DNA from: JAQVCM01 sp040403095 | GTDB lineage: Bacteria; Bacteroidota; Bacteroidia; Flavobacteriales_D; Crocinitomicaceae | Reading direction: 5' to 3' | NCBI GenBank assembly: GCA_040403095.1 | Contig: JBBALI010000017.1 | Coordinates: 11,540-75,539 of the forward strand | Length of the DNA stretch: 64,000 nucleotides | Shown: one piece after another, positions 1 through 8,438 of the stretch | How positions within the stretch are numbered: position 1 is the stretch's first letter | How the letters are laid out: every line of letters begins with the position of its first letter | Made by a program: the position numbers and the translations under genes | Notes under the pieces: model-generated | Seen by the model: only the letters and a program-made list of their open reading frames with translations | The model's database searches: none | Told to the model about the DNA's origin: nothing

Positions 1-375
1 AAGTTTAATTTTGCTGGATCAGATCAAAACAAGAAAGTCGGAGTACTTTCAGGAGGAGAAAGAAATCGTTTGCATTTGGCGATGACCTTGAAAACTGAAG
101 CAAATATTTTATTACTCGATGAGCCAACGAATGACATTGATGTCAATACATTGCGTGCATTGGAGGAAGGAATTTTGAATTTTGCAGGTTGTGCGGTGGT
201 AATTTCTCACGACAGGTGGTTCTTAGATCGCATTTGCACGCACATTTTAGCATTTGAAGGCGATTCTCAAGTTCATTGGTTCGAAGGTTCTTATTCTGAT
301 TATGAAGAAAACCGCAAGAAACGTTTGGGTGATTCTGCACCAAAACGAATCAAGTATAGAAAATTGACAAAATAA
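1..375 (+). CDS. ettA: Energy-dependent translational throttle protein EttA (ABC-F), C-terminal fragment
   Basis: The frame is open from base 1, so only the last 124 residues of an ABC-F ATPase are present; the start lies outside the window. The second nucleotide-binding domain shows the ABC signature LSGGERNRLHLA, Walker B LLLDEPTND and the switch histidine in VISHDRWFLDR. The tail with HWFEGSYSDYEENRKKRLG and PKRIKYRKL is characteristic of EttA rather than Uup or other ABC-F members. In the known family EttA binds the ribosomal E site and gates entry into elongation according to the ATP/ADP ratio; it is cytoplasmic and has no membrane domain. A strong terminator follows within 25 bases, so it is probably the last gene of its transcript. 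Confidence 0.93.
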   Translation, partial: KFNFAGSDQNKKVGVLSGGERNRLHLAMTLKTEANILLLDEPTNDIDVNTLRALEEGILNFAGCAVVISHDRWFLDRICTHILAFEGDSQVHWFEGSYSDYEENRKKRLGDSAPKRIKYRKLTK

Positions 376-396
376 AATTTAGATTAATCGATATAG

Positions 397-423
397 AAGG
401 AGGGAATTTTCTCTCCTTTTTTT
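397..423 (+). terminator. Rho-independent terminator after ettA
   Basis: A ten-base-pair stem (397-406 with 409-418, one G-T wobble) closes a very short loop and runs into seven T residues. It lies between the ettA stop and the convergent gene that ends at 432. Confidence 0.8.
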
Positions 424-431
424 GTTTCAAG

Positions 432-2432
432 TTATTTTAGTTTATAGATTTTGAAACCTAAATCTTTGTAATTTATTTCATTATGGTTTGGATTCCAAAT
501 GTAAATTCCCAATTCCGCATTTTCAATATTAGCTGATGGAAGTGGAACAATCAATTCCACAAACTTGGCTTTTTGGTGTTTTTTGAGCGATTTAGAAAGC
601 ACAAAAGATTTGTAGCAAATATTTTCACCGTTTTGAATAATTGAAATTACTACATTTGATTCAAGTGCATTTTTCGGAGTGATATTTCCATCAAACTTAA
701 ACACCAAATTTTCATTTTGCTTTTTTGAAAATCCTTTATTCTTGTAAACCGCGCCAAATTCTTGGTTTTTTGAAATAGCACCATATTTTGGGTTATTCTG
801 CCTAATTTCCCAATTATAATCAATTGAATCAGATGATTCTAGAAATATTTCATGTTTATCAAGTTGTAGAAATTCATTCAAGTTGCATTTTTTTGCTTGA
901 TTGCGTTTTTTGCACAACGTTATTTTGCCATCTGTGTCAATCACTTCAAAATGATTGATGATTTCAGGATAGTTTTCATACACATTGGGAACAAAATATT
1001 CGTTTTCAAATAACATGTATTCAAAATCCCAATGAATTGTTGCTTTTAGCAGTTCTGGTTTATCGTCGATAATGGGAATTCCATCTCGTTTCATCAAATA
1101 AAAGGGAAGATTCGGCGGAAAGGCATGGTAACAAAGAATTGTTTCCCTTGGGTTTATCTTGTTGTCATTCAATAATTTATTCGCGTTCTCATAATTGGAA
1201 TAAGTCGTAAAAGTTTGATTCCATGGTCCAGGCGCGTAGACTTTTTCTTGCTCATTTTTGGCTTCCTTGCGGAAGAAGAAAATTGAAATGAGGATTACAA
1301 TTAAGTAAAAGTAGTTTTCAAATTTGAAGATTTTAATTCGACTAGCTAAAACGATTATTGTAAAAATCACAGGAAACAAAAATGAATCGATGAAATAGTA
1401 ATCGTGATTTACATATTGTTTTGCCATCGAAACAAAAAATGCAAGAGAAGCAATCCACAAGAGTATGCAAAGAATAATGGGTAATTTATTGACAAATATT
1501 TTGGTTCTTTTTCGATAAAAAATAATTGTCAAAAGCGCCAAAATTCCCATAGCGAAATATTGGCTTTTTGAAAAGTAAATGAATTTCCAATTTTGTAGCA
1601 TCAATCGAACTATTTCTTTAAATTCTTCCACATCTTTTGGAGGCATCAAATGCGACAAGAACAAAGATCCATAGGTTTTTCGTAAATAATAATTATAAGC
1701 AAAATAGCTAAAAATCAATGTAAAAGAAATCAAACTTCCGATCAAAAATTTGCTTTTGAAGATTGACTTGAAAGTGTGGATATTTAAATAGCGAATCAAT
1801 TCAACGCCTAAAATTGAGAAGTAAAGAAAAAGATAGCTCGTTCTCGCCAAAACCGCCAAACTCAAGAAAATGAGCGCAAAAACCCAATGTTTTTGCCTGT
1901 CACTCCGAATGAATTTGATGTAAAAATAGGTGCCAATCACAAAGTTTGAAAAGGAGGGAATCGATGGCATGAATCCATTTTGATAATAAACAAAAAGGGG
2001 AGAATAAATTAGAATTAATACTGGAAATAGTGCGAGTATTTTGTTTTCAACCAGTAAATTTGACAGTTTGAATAAAAATAAAATTCCAAATAATGAATAC
2101 AAATAAATGTAAATCCGATTGATGATTTGCGATTCACTTCCTGAGATTTTCATCACAACCGCAGGAATAAATTGATGAATTGGAAAATCGACACTAGTTG
2201 TCGTTGAAAGTTTTTTTCTTTTCCAATCTTCGGGATATTTGTAATTGTAAGTGCGTGTTTTTGGCTTGAAAAAATTTAAATCGTTTTCAACAAATCCTAA
2301 ACTCAATGAGTAATGATCAATTTGACTCCAAGCGTGTTTTTGCAGGGGATATTGATGGAAAGTATATAGGTTTGTTTTTAAAATCAAGCAGACACAACAT
2401 ATCAACAGGAGTAAGGGAAAATGTTTTCTCAT
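432..2432 (-). CDS. GT-C-like multi-pass membrane protein, probable glycosyltransferase
   Basis: A polytopic membrane protein of 666 residues if started at the second Met (2432), which puts a hydrophobic segment directly at the N-terminus; an in-frame ATG at 2456 is an alternative. The first extracytoplasmic loop contains HAWSQIDHYSLS, resembling the acidic and aromatic first loop of GT-C (ArnT/PMT-like) lipid-linked sugar transferases. About ten hydrophobic helices follow to roughly residue 390. The last 260 residues or so are soluble and partly beta-rich, presumably periplasmic. The donor and acceptor cannot be read from sequence. It stands alone between the ettA terminator and a divergent outer-membrane protein. 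The GT-C assignment is inference from topology and loop pattern; an O-antigen-ligase-like or purely hypothetical membrane protein remains possible. Confidence 0.6.
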   Translation of the reverse strand: MRKHFPLLLLICCVCLILKTNLYTFHQYPLQKHAWSQIDHYSLSLGFVENDLNFFKPKTRTYNYKYPEDWKRKKLSTTTSVDFPIHQFIPAVVMKISGSESQIINRIYIYLYSLFGILFLFKLSNLLVENKILALFPVLILIYSPLFVYYQNGFMPSIPSFSNFVIGTYFYIKFIRSDRQKHWVFALIFLSLAVLARTSYLFLYFSILGVELIRYLNIHTFKSIFKSKFLIGSLISFTLIFSYFAYNYYLRKTYGSLFLSHLMPPKDVEEFKEIVRLMLQNWKFIYFSKSQYFAMGILALLTIIFYRKRTKIFVNKLPIILCILLWIASLAFFVSMAKQYVNHDYYFIDSFLFPVIFTIIVLASRIKIFKFENYFYLIVILISIFFFRKEAKNEQEKVYAPGPWNQTFTTYSNYENANKLLNDNKINPRETILCYHAFPPNLPFYLMKRDGIPIIDDKPELLKATIHWDFEYMLFENEYFVPNVYENYPEIINHFEVIDTDGKITLCKKRNQAKKCNLNEFLQLDKHEIFLESSDSIDYNWEIRQNNPKYGAISKNQEFGAVYKNKGFSKKQNENLVFKFDGNITPKNALESNVVISIIQNGENICYKSFVLSKSLKKHQKAKFVELIVPLPSANIENAELGIYIWNPNHNEINYKDLGFKIYKLK

Positions 2433-2555
2433 TTGATTTTGGGATTCATGTACCAAATATCATTAATTTTTTTCTATTTAAACAACAATTTCCTTAAAGC
2501 GTTAATATTAGTAATTATTTTGCTTAACTTTATTAAATAGATAAATCTTCCCACC

Positions 2556-3134
2556 ATGAGAATTTTCATTTTTTTGTTCCTATCCAATTTTGCATCAGCA
2601 CAATCACTTGAAGGTTGGATTGGTTCACCTTATTATTTTAATCTAAAAAATCATTTAAATTACCAAGCTGGAGGCATTTTCAAAATTAATTCTGGATCAA
2701 ATCAATTTGGGTTAGGTTTAGAGTATGCAACTAAAAATGTTGACGCGAGTTTTTCTTCTAGAAATCAGTTTTTTAGTTTGCCTCAAGTAAATTTAATATG
2801 CGAATATGAACGATTGTTTAAGTCGAATGAGAAGAACCATTTTGGATTAAGTACCGGTGCTGCAGTTTCTTTTGGTACAAATCAATATTATCTTAATCTA
2901 GTAGATGGGACAGAGGTTAAGTATAATTTAAAAGGAAAGTCGGGAGCAATTGCAAGATTAGGAATTACTTATTACAGAAATATCAGCACAAGTTTCAGTT
3001 TATTTGGAAGAGCTTATTGCCAATACAAAATAGTACAAGATATGGAAGAATCTTTTTACAAGATGGATGAAAATCCCCGCGACCATATTTCTGCAGGCTT
3101 AAATGTTGGAGTCAGTTACATGTTGAAAAAATAA
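2556..3134 (+). CDS. Small outer-membrane beta-barrel-like protein, function unknown
   Basis: A protein of 192 residues with a clear signal peptide ending ASAQS at about residue 17. The mature part alternates polar and hydrophobic residues in short strands, with many Gly, Tyr and Asn residues, and ends in a strand-like segment (SAGLNVGVSYMLKK). This is the look of an 8- to 10-stranded OmpA/OmpW-size barrel in Bacteroidota. No catalytic motif is visible. It is divergent from the GT-C-like gene, with about 120 bases between them, and is followed 29 bases later by the VF530 gene, so the two may be co-transcribed. I do not recognise a named family. Confidence 0.6.
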   Translation: MRIFIFLFLSNFASAQSLEGWIGSPYYFNLKNHLNYQAGGIFKINSGSNQFGLGLEYATKNVDASFSSRNQFFSLPQVNLICEYERLFKSNEKNHFGLSTGAAVSFGTNQYYLNLVDGTEVKYNLKGKSGAIARLGITYYRNISTSFSLFGRAYCQYKIVQDMEESFYKMDENPRDHISAGLNVGVSYMLKK

Positions 3135-3163
3135 TTTATACTTTTGGTTTCAATTAAAACAAC

Positions 3164-3379
3164 ATGTCGCAGCCCAATAATCCGCTTCACGGAATCAAAT
3201 TAGAAGAAATGATTGTCGCACTCGAAAAAGAAATCGGCTGGGAACACATGGGTTATCTCGTTCCGATCAATTGCTTTTTGAAAGATCCAAGTGTGAAATC
3301 TAGTTTAACATTCTTGAGAAAAACTCCTTGGGCAAGAAAAAAAGTCGAAGATTTATATTTGGAGCGAATTGTTAGGTAA
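3164..3379 (+). CDS. VF530 family (DUF2132) small protein
   Basis: This 71-residue cytoplasmic protein has the family hallmarks in order: NPLHGIKLEEM near the N-terminus, EEIGWEHMG-type helix (here EKEIGWEHMGYLVPINCF), and SLTFLRKTPWARKKVEDLY at the end. The fold is known from a Vibrio fischeri structure and has been proposed to bind DNA, but its role is not established. The protein is full length. The gene is followed by a long imperfect inverted repeat shared with the convergent gene at 3439. Confidence 0.85.
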   Translation: MSQPNNPLHGIKLEEMIVALEKEIGWEHMGYLVPINCFLKDPSVKSSLTFLRKTPWARKKVEDLYLERIVR

Positions 3380-3446
3380 TTAAGAATTAAGAATTAAATT
3401 GGATTATTGCCAAATTCTGCATTCTTAATTCTACATTCTTAATTCA
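3376..3446. repeat. Imperfect inverted repeat of AATTAAGAATT units between convergent genes
   Basis: The left arm (3378-3398) carries two copies of TTAAGAATTAAGAATTAA. The right arm (3420-3445) carries two copies of ATTCTTAATTC separated by TACA. The arms pair over about 20 bases around a loop of about 20 bases. The hairpin sits between converging genes and overlaps the stop codon of the gene ending at 3439. It could act as a weak bidirectional terminator or be a member of a dispersed intergenic repeat family; only one copy is visible here. Confidence 0.55.
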
Positions 3447-4302
3447 TTCTAAATCCAATCACATTAGGCAAAGCCCAAAAATGATCATTCAAATCGTTGG
3501 GATACGTTTCTGAAACATAACTTCCGATTTTTTCAATTTTTCGATCTCCAAAATGAATATACAAACTCGTTTGCGGTCCACCTTCCATGTAAATGGCATT
3601 GTTTAACTTGAATGGAAAACCTAGCATAAATTCAATCATTTCGTTGTGCGTATAAGGCGAACGTGAAAAGATGAAATAGATATTTCCAAGTGCATCAACC
3701 GCGGTAACCAACATGCTACAAGATTGATTTTTTTTGTTCCAACTCAAAGGTTGACTATTGCAATCAATCATTCTCAAACCTTGTGCATAACAATGATAAT
3801 CGTCTTTGACATTTTCCCAATTTTCGCATTTTAAATCCAAAACAGTAAATTTCCATTTCAGACTGTCCTTCGGATTAAACGCAATCATCGCATTGTAATT
3901 CGGATACAAATTTGGATTATTGACATGTTCTCCCGCTTTGAGATATCCTTTGCTCAGCATTTTTTTTGCCAAATCGTACATTCCGGCATTGACCACAACA
4001 TTCAAATTGTATTTTTCAGCCCATTCGCTCGCGGATTTCGATTTTTTATCTTCTTCTGCAGTTGCAGCAAACATTTCTAGTTCAAAATCTTTTGGATTAA
4101 GTTTTAAAATGCAAATGCGAGAATCGTTGATTGCAGAATTTTTCGGTGCTTCCATTTCCATGTATTCCGCTCCTTTGGCTAAATTTTGCCATTTTCCAAG
4201 AAGTGTATCAGGTTCAATTTTTACTGAATCTGCTGGTTGTGAACAAGCTGAAAGCGGTAATAAAATCGAAAGTATGAAAATATATCGCAGTCTAAATTTC
4301 AT
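3439..4302 (-). CDS. Phosphodiester glycosidase (NAGPA/DUF2233-like) lipoprotein
   Basis: I start this at 4302 (287 residues) because that Met precedes a clean lipoprotein signal with lipobox LSAC (Cys20); a longer reading from 4374 adds a non-hydrophobic leader. The body contains VVVNAGMYDL, the YAQGLRMI segment and the late IYMEGGPQTSLYI strand with its conserved Gly-Gly, typical of the phosphodiester-glycosidase fold (relatives of the uncovering enzyme NAGPA and the bacterial exopolysaccharide protein family). The substrate is likely a sugar phosphodiester or an envelope glycan, by family inference only. It overlaps the 3' end of the upstream gene by 11 bases, which points to translational coupling, and is probably anchored to the periplasmic face of a membrane. 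Confidence 0.75.
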   Translation of the reverse strand: MKFRLRYIFILSILLPLSACSQPADSVKIEPDTLLGKWQNLAKGAEYMEMEAPKNSAINDSRICILKLNPKDFELEMFAATAEEDKKSKSASEWAEKYNLNVVVNAGMYDLAKKMLSKGYLKAGEHVNNPNLYPNYNAMIAFNPKDSLKWKFTVLDLKCENWENVKDDYHCYAQGLRMIDCNSQPLSWNKKNQSCSMLVTAVDALGNIYFIFSRSPYTHNEMIEFMLGFPFKLNNAIYMEGGPQTSLYIHFGDRKIEKIGSYVSETYPNDLNDHFWALPNVIGFRMN

Positions 4303-5410
4303 TCCAATCGAATTTTTTGGTGTGGATTGGAAACAAATCACACAACTCTCCTGAATAGTAAAACTGATAGCCAATCATTCCAAATGAAATCGGTTTTTCC
4401 TTGATTTTAATCACAGATCCACCCACTTTTGGGTCTTTTTTTGGAACTGATTGCGGAAATCCAACGTTGAAAAGCGTGGATAAAATTTCAGGTCGATTGT
4501 CAATTGGAAATCCTCTGCGTTCCCATTGGTGCTTCACTTGTTTCAAGAAAACAGCTGCGTACATATAGGAATAATAGTGATTTCGAAATGAAATCAAACG
4601 ATCAATTCTTTCTTGCGCTGGATTATCCGTTTTGAAATCCAATAACTTTTCGTATTTCTTACCTAAATAGTAAGCGCTTGTTGAATCTTTTAAATACTTT
4701 TCAATCGTTTGGGCAGTCAATTCTTTGATCCCCGTTACACCCAAAGAAAATTTAGATTCAACAGACAAGATTTTTAAAGGACCAATCCATTTTTTGTAAG
4801 CTTCACGATCCGAATTGAATAAACGCATTTGCTCACCAATCAAACAGCAAACAATCAAACGTGATTCAACGCCAGACATTTTCGCAACAGAATCAATCAC
4901 TTTTTTGTCTTTTTCGACAGCAATTTTGAAATCGTCCCATTCAGAAGTATTCATCCAATGATAGATGCTTTTGGACGTTTTTCCTTCAATAGGTTGGTAT
5001 TTGTTTTCACGGTATTTGATAACTTCCAAATAATAAGGCGATGTTTTCTCCGCTAGCATATCAACCGATTCAACCATTCGCAGCGCTTCGGTGTAATCAT
5101 GATTCGATTCTAAAGAAGCCAAAATGTGTTGTGCGTTTTTCGGATAGTACTTTTTCAAAATCAAAATGCGATTCAAAGCTTCGTATTTTTCAGCAACCAC
5201 GGCCAAACTGTCTTTATTCGTTTTTACTTGGTATTTATCGCTCATCACTTGCAAAACACGACTGTTTCCATCTACGGCGCCAGATTCATTTGTCCATTTG
5301 AAATAAATGGCGAAATAAGCAATCGTTAAAAACGCACCAATGAGTGCAAAGCAAATTGTAAAAAAGTACAATGGAATCTTAATCCATTTACTGCGAAAAA
5401 AATTTTTCAA
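4292..5410 (-). CDS. Single-pass membrane protein with lysozyme-like region
   Basis: This 372-residue protein has one N-terminal transmembrane segment (about residues 12-35) followed by an extracytoplasmic domain. A central stretch (GVESRLIVCCLIGEQMRLF, then FSLGVTGIKELTAQTIEKYL) has the helix, Glu and Ser/Gly order of the lysozyme-like lytic-transglycosylase fold, where a Glu after an ESR-type helix is catalytic. This is a resemblance and not a firm match. The C-terminal region contains NVGFPQSVPKKDP and a conserved-looking FGMIGYQFYYSGELCDLF. The stop overlaps the start of the glycosidase lipoprotein by 11 bases, so the two form a coupled envelope pair. It could instead be a non-enzymatic structural protein. 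Confidence 0.55.
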   Translation of the reverse strand: MKNFFRSKWIKIPLYFFTICFALIGAFLTIAYFAIYFKWTNESGAVDGNSRVLQVMSDKYQVKTNKDSLAVVAEKYEALNRILILKKYYPKNAQHILASLESNHDYTEALRMVESVDMLAEKTSPYYLEVIKYRENKYQPIEGKTSKSIYHWMNTSEWDDFKIAVEKDKKVIDSVAKMSGVESRLIVCCLIGEQMRLFNSDREAYKKWIGPLKILSVESKFSLGVTGIKELTAQTIEKYLKDSTSAYYLGKKYEKLLDFKTDNPAQERIDRLISFRNHYYSYMYAAVFLKQVKHQWERRGFPIDNRPEILSTLFNVGFPQSVPKKDPKVGGSVIKIKEKPISFGMIGYQFYYSGELCDLFPIHTKKFDWNEI

Positions 5411-5454
5411 AGGAATTTCATTTTGTTAACGGCGCAAAATTAAGGTTTTCAAAT

Positions 5455-6420
5455 CTATTTGCCAACATTCAACGCTTTTACGTCTCCTTCATGCGTTACG
5501 ATGAAATATTCTTTCGTTGTTTTGGTTTCAACAACTGGCGCAGGCTTTGGAGTTTCGTCAGCATAAATGCGAAAAGTAATTTCATACATCACTTGAATTA
5601 CTGGCTCAACAATTTCAGGATTGGTCACAAAATCAAATTCTTTGTCAAAAATTGGTTGGTAAAACTGTGTTGTTGATTTTTCTGTTTGCGTTACTGCAGT
5701 AGATTTTTTCAAATTTAGTGATGAATTGGAGTAAGCCTGGTAAGATTTATAACTTTCAATAGGGTAGGTTACTCGGTATCCATCAGCCAATTGTTTTTTC
5801 ATCGTAGTAAAATCCATTCCCAATAAATCTTGACGCATTTTGATTTTTTCTTTCAAAATTAATTGTGCTTTGGTTGCCAAATCTTTGCGCACTTGCTCCA
5901 TGTTACTCGCGAAATAATCTACACGAATTAAATCATATACTTCAGATGCTGAACAAGCTGCAACGATTTCCGTGAATGAATTGGGATTTTTATATTTCAC
6001 GTGAACGTTGATTTTCATTTCAAATCCTTTAGGAACTTCATTATACGTTTTTTTGTTGAATGCTTTTTTCGTTTCCTCAAATTCGTAACAAGGAACAAAT
6101 GAAATCATATCGGTATAAAACTCAATTTCTTTCTTCAATTCGAAAGGTTTTTTGATTAGAGCGATTCTTTCGTCCATCAATCGTTGAATTTCTTCTAAAT
6201 TTTCACCAGTTTGTGTCACACTGAAAATGGCTACATAACTTTCAGCTTTCACATTGGTCATTCCTTTGATGTTGATGATGATATCGTTTGTGTTTATGCG
6301 TACATCGATGTTGCTTTCACTCAAGTGGGTTTGTTGTAAGTAATTGATATTGCCAGAAATTTGACCAAAAATTCCTGTTGAAGATGCGATTAGACTTAAA
6401 AATAAGATTGATTTTTTCAT
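5455..6420 (-). CDS. Exported SIMPL (DUF541) domain protein
   Basis: The 321-residue protein begins with a signal peptide ending GIFGQ (about residue 20). The following domain starts with the strand pattern INTNDIIINIKGMTNVKAESYVAIFSV, as in SIMPL/DUF541 proteins (named from the IRAK-interacting homologue; BP26 of Brucella forms periplasmic channels). The middle holds a charged helical segment (KAQLILKEKIKMRQDL) and the C-terminus a second strand pair with VIQVMYEITFRIYAD. Function in Bacteroidota is unknown. It lies 44 bases upstream of the lysozyme-like gene on the same strand, so the three minus-strand genes from 6420 to 3439 may form one envelope operon. Confidence 0.7.
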   Translation of the reverse strand: MKKSILFLSLIASSTGIFGQISGNINYLQQTHLSESNIDVRINTNDIIINIKGMTNVKAESYVAIFSVTQTGENLEEIQRLMDERIALIKKPFELKKEIEFYTDMISFVPCYEFEETKKAFNKKTYNEVPKGFEMKINVHVKYKNPNSFTEIVAACSASEVYDLIRVDYFASNMEQVRKDLATKAQLILKEKIKMRQDLLGMDFTTMKKQLADGYRVTYPIESYKSYQAYSNSSLNLKKSTAVTQTEKSTTQFYQPIFDKEFDFVTNPEIVEPVIQVMYEITFRIYADETPKPAPVVETKTTKEYFIVTHEGDVKALNVGK

Positions 6421-6597
6421 AAAATTTGTTGTTTGGTGGTTTGATACATCAGTCTTTTAGAAACGTTCATTTTGTTGTTTTAACAGCAGATTAATTTCTG
6501 TTTGAAAAGTTAAAATCAAAGTAGAATCACTATTTTTGTTTCTAGTTAATTTGTATTCATTTCTACTCGATTTATTCGAGTTATTAAAAATAAGAAA

Positions 6598-8046
6598 ATG
6601 TCAATTAGAAACTTAGAGCCGAAAGCATTGTGGAATCATTTTGCAGATTTAAATGCAGTTCCTCGTCCTTCAAAAAAAGAAGAGCGAGTGATTGAATTTA
6701 TGATAAATTTTGGTAAATCTTTAGGACTTGAAACCATTCAAGATGCCATAGGAAATGTAATCATCAAAAAACCAGCAACTGAAGGAATGGAAAATCGTCC
6801 AACCGTAGTTTTGCAGTCGCATTTAGACATGGTTCATCAAAAAAACAGCGATACAGTTTTTGATTTCGATACGCAAGGAATTGAAATGTTGGTTGATGGA
6901 GATTGGGTAAAAGCAAATGGAACCACTTTGGGAGCTGACAATGGAATAGGTGTTGCGACAATTATGGCGATTTTTGCTTCGACTGACATTGCACATCCAG
7001 CCTTGGAAGCAATGTTTACGATTGATGAAGAAACTGGAATGACTGGCGCTATCAAAATTGATCCATCTAATTTCAAAGGAACCGTACTATTGAATTTGGA
7101 TACAGAAGATGACGATGAATTGTCTATCGGTTGTGCGGGTGGAATTGATACCAACACAACTTATTCTTACGAAGAAGAAAACACAGATGCGGATCACGTA
7201 GGATACGAAATCAACATTCGTGGATTGTTAGGCGGACATTCAGGAATGGACATTCACCGCGGAAGAGGAAATGCAAATAAATTGATGAATCGCATTTTGT
7301 ATCAAGGAGTTTCTTTGATGCATTTGCAAGTAGCATCTATTGACGGTGGAAGTTTGCGCAATGCAATTCCAAGAGAATCAACAGCCGTTGTGACCATTTT
7401 AAAAGACGATGCCAAAGCTTTTGAAGCATTTTTGGCTTCTTTTTCAGAGGAATTGAAAGTTGAATTAAGCACGGTAGAAACTGCGTTGACGATTGAATGG
7501 AAATCAGTTTCAACACCAGCGAAAGTGATGAAACCTGAAGATACGATCAAAATATTAAATACAATCTATTCTGTTCCGAATGGTGTTTTTAGAATGAGTC
7601 CTGACATGGAAAGTTTGGTTGAAACGTCTACAAGTTTAGCGCGAATCATTTTGAAAGATGGAAAATTCATCACGCAATCTTTGCAACGTTCAAGTGTCGA
7701 AAGCACGAAATCAGATGTAGCAAATGCAGTGAGATCAGCGTTTGAAAATATGGGTTGTGCTGTGGTTCAAAATGGAGATTATCCAGGATGGAAACCAAAT
7801 CCAAACTCTGCAATTTTGAATTTGATGGCAGATTTATACCGCAAAAGATACAATGAAGAGCCGCAAATCAAAGCTTGTCACGCAGGCTTAGAATGTGGAA
7901 TTTTAGGAAAACATTTCCCAAATATGGACATGATTTCTTTCGGACCAAATATCCGTGCAGCACATTCTCCAGATGAAAAAGTACAGATTTCCTCCGTTCA
8001 AAAATTCTGGGGATATTTGTTAGAAGCTTTGGAATCAATTAAATAA
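6598..8046 (+). CDS. pepD: Cytosol non-specific (aminoacyl-histidine) dipeptidase PepD
   Basis: This is an M20-clan metallopeptidase of 482 residues, the normal length. It hydrolyses Xaa-His and other dipeptides in the cytoplasm with a two-zinc centre. Visible ligands and catalytic residues are H75 and D77 (HLDMV), D114 in GADNGIG, the Glu pair E144/E145 in DEETGMTG, and the later LNLDTEDDDE acid. The lid domain begins around GLLGGHSGMDIHRGRGNA, and GLECGIL near the end holds the final zinc-binding region. An exact TATTTTTG box lies at 6531-6538, 60 bases before the start. The gene ends in a strong terminator and is transcribed alone. Confidence 0.95.
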   Translation: MSIRNLEPKALWNHFADLNAVPRPSKKEERVIEFMINFGKSLGLETIQDAIGNVIIKKPATEGMENRPTVVLQSHLDMVHQKNSDTVFDFDTQGIEMLVDGDWVKANGTTLGADNGIGVATIMAIFASTDIAHPALEAMFTIDEETGMTGAIKIDPSNFKGTVLLNLDTEDDDELSIGCAGGIDTNTTYSYEEENTDADHVGYEINIRGLLGGHSGMDIHRGRGNANKLMNRILYQGVSLMHLQVASIDGGSLRNAIPRESTAVVTILKDDAKAFEAFLASFSEELKVELSTVETALTIEWKSVSTPAKVMKPEDTIKILNTIYSVPNGVFRMSPDMESLVETSTSLARIILKDGKFITQSLQRSSVESTKSDVANAVRSAFENMGCAVVQNGDYPGWKPNPNSAILNLMADLYRKRYNEEPQIKACHAGLECGILGKHFPNMDMISFGPNIRAAHSPDEKVQISSVQKFWGYLLEALESIK

Positions 8047-8062
8047 AAATTATTTAAGATTT

Positions 8063-8105
8063 GAATCGCGGGTTAGTTCCATTTACTAACTCGCGATTCT
8101 TTTTT
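8063..8105 (+). terminator. Rho-independent terminator after pepD
   Basis: A 15-base stem (8063-8077 with 8085-8099, one G-T pair, core GAATCGCG) encloses a seven-base loop and is followed by six T residues at 8100-8105. Confidence 0.9.
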
Positions 8106-8129
8106 AGAAAGAATTCTTAAATTGCACAC

Positions 8130-8357
8130 ATGTTTAATCCAGAAGAAGCTCGAAAAGAATTGATTGAATTGGCCAATACCAAAATGTATTATGGCAAATA
8201 CAAAGGGAAATTATTGATACAGATTCCAGAAGAATATTATGTCTGGTACAAAGGCAAAGGATTTCCTGATGGAAAATTGGGAAGACAAATGGAACAAATG
8301 CTAGAGATAAAAATCAATGGACTAGAAAAGTTGATATACCCTTTAATCAATAAGTAG
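8130..8357 (+). CDS. DUF3820 family protein
   Basis: A small cytoplasmic protein of 75 residues. The motif order MYYGKYKGKLLIQIPEEYYV, WYKGKGFPDGKLG and EIKINGLEKLI matches the DUF3820 family, which has been labelled a putative quorum-sensing-regulated virulence factor on thin evidence. It follows the pepD terminator by 24 bases and has 81 bases before the next gene, so it is probably its own unit. No residue suggests an enzymatic activity. Confidence 0.8.
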   Translation: MFNPEEARKELIELANTKMYYGKYKGKLLIQIPEEYYVWYKGKGFPDGKLGRQMEQMLEIKINGLEKLIYPLINK

Positions 8358-8438
8358 CACATTATTTGGAAATTAAATATATGTTGTTTATTTTCAACCT
8401 CTAGACTTTTGAATCCGTTCTAATCAAAAATACCAATT

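Noticed and set aside
3916..4354. A 144-residue plus-strand frame opposite the glycosidase lipoprotein
   Set aside because: It is antisense to a gene with a lipobox and conserved glycosidase motifs and shows no domain.
6837..7157. A 106-residue minus-strand frame inside pepD
   Set aside because: It covers the catalytic region of the well-supported pepD gene and has no family features.
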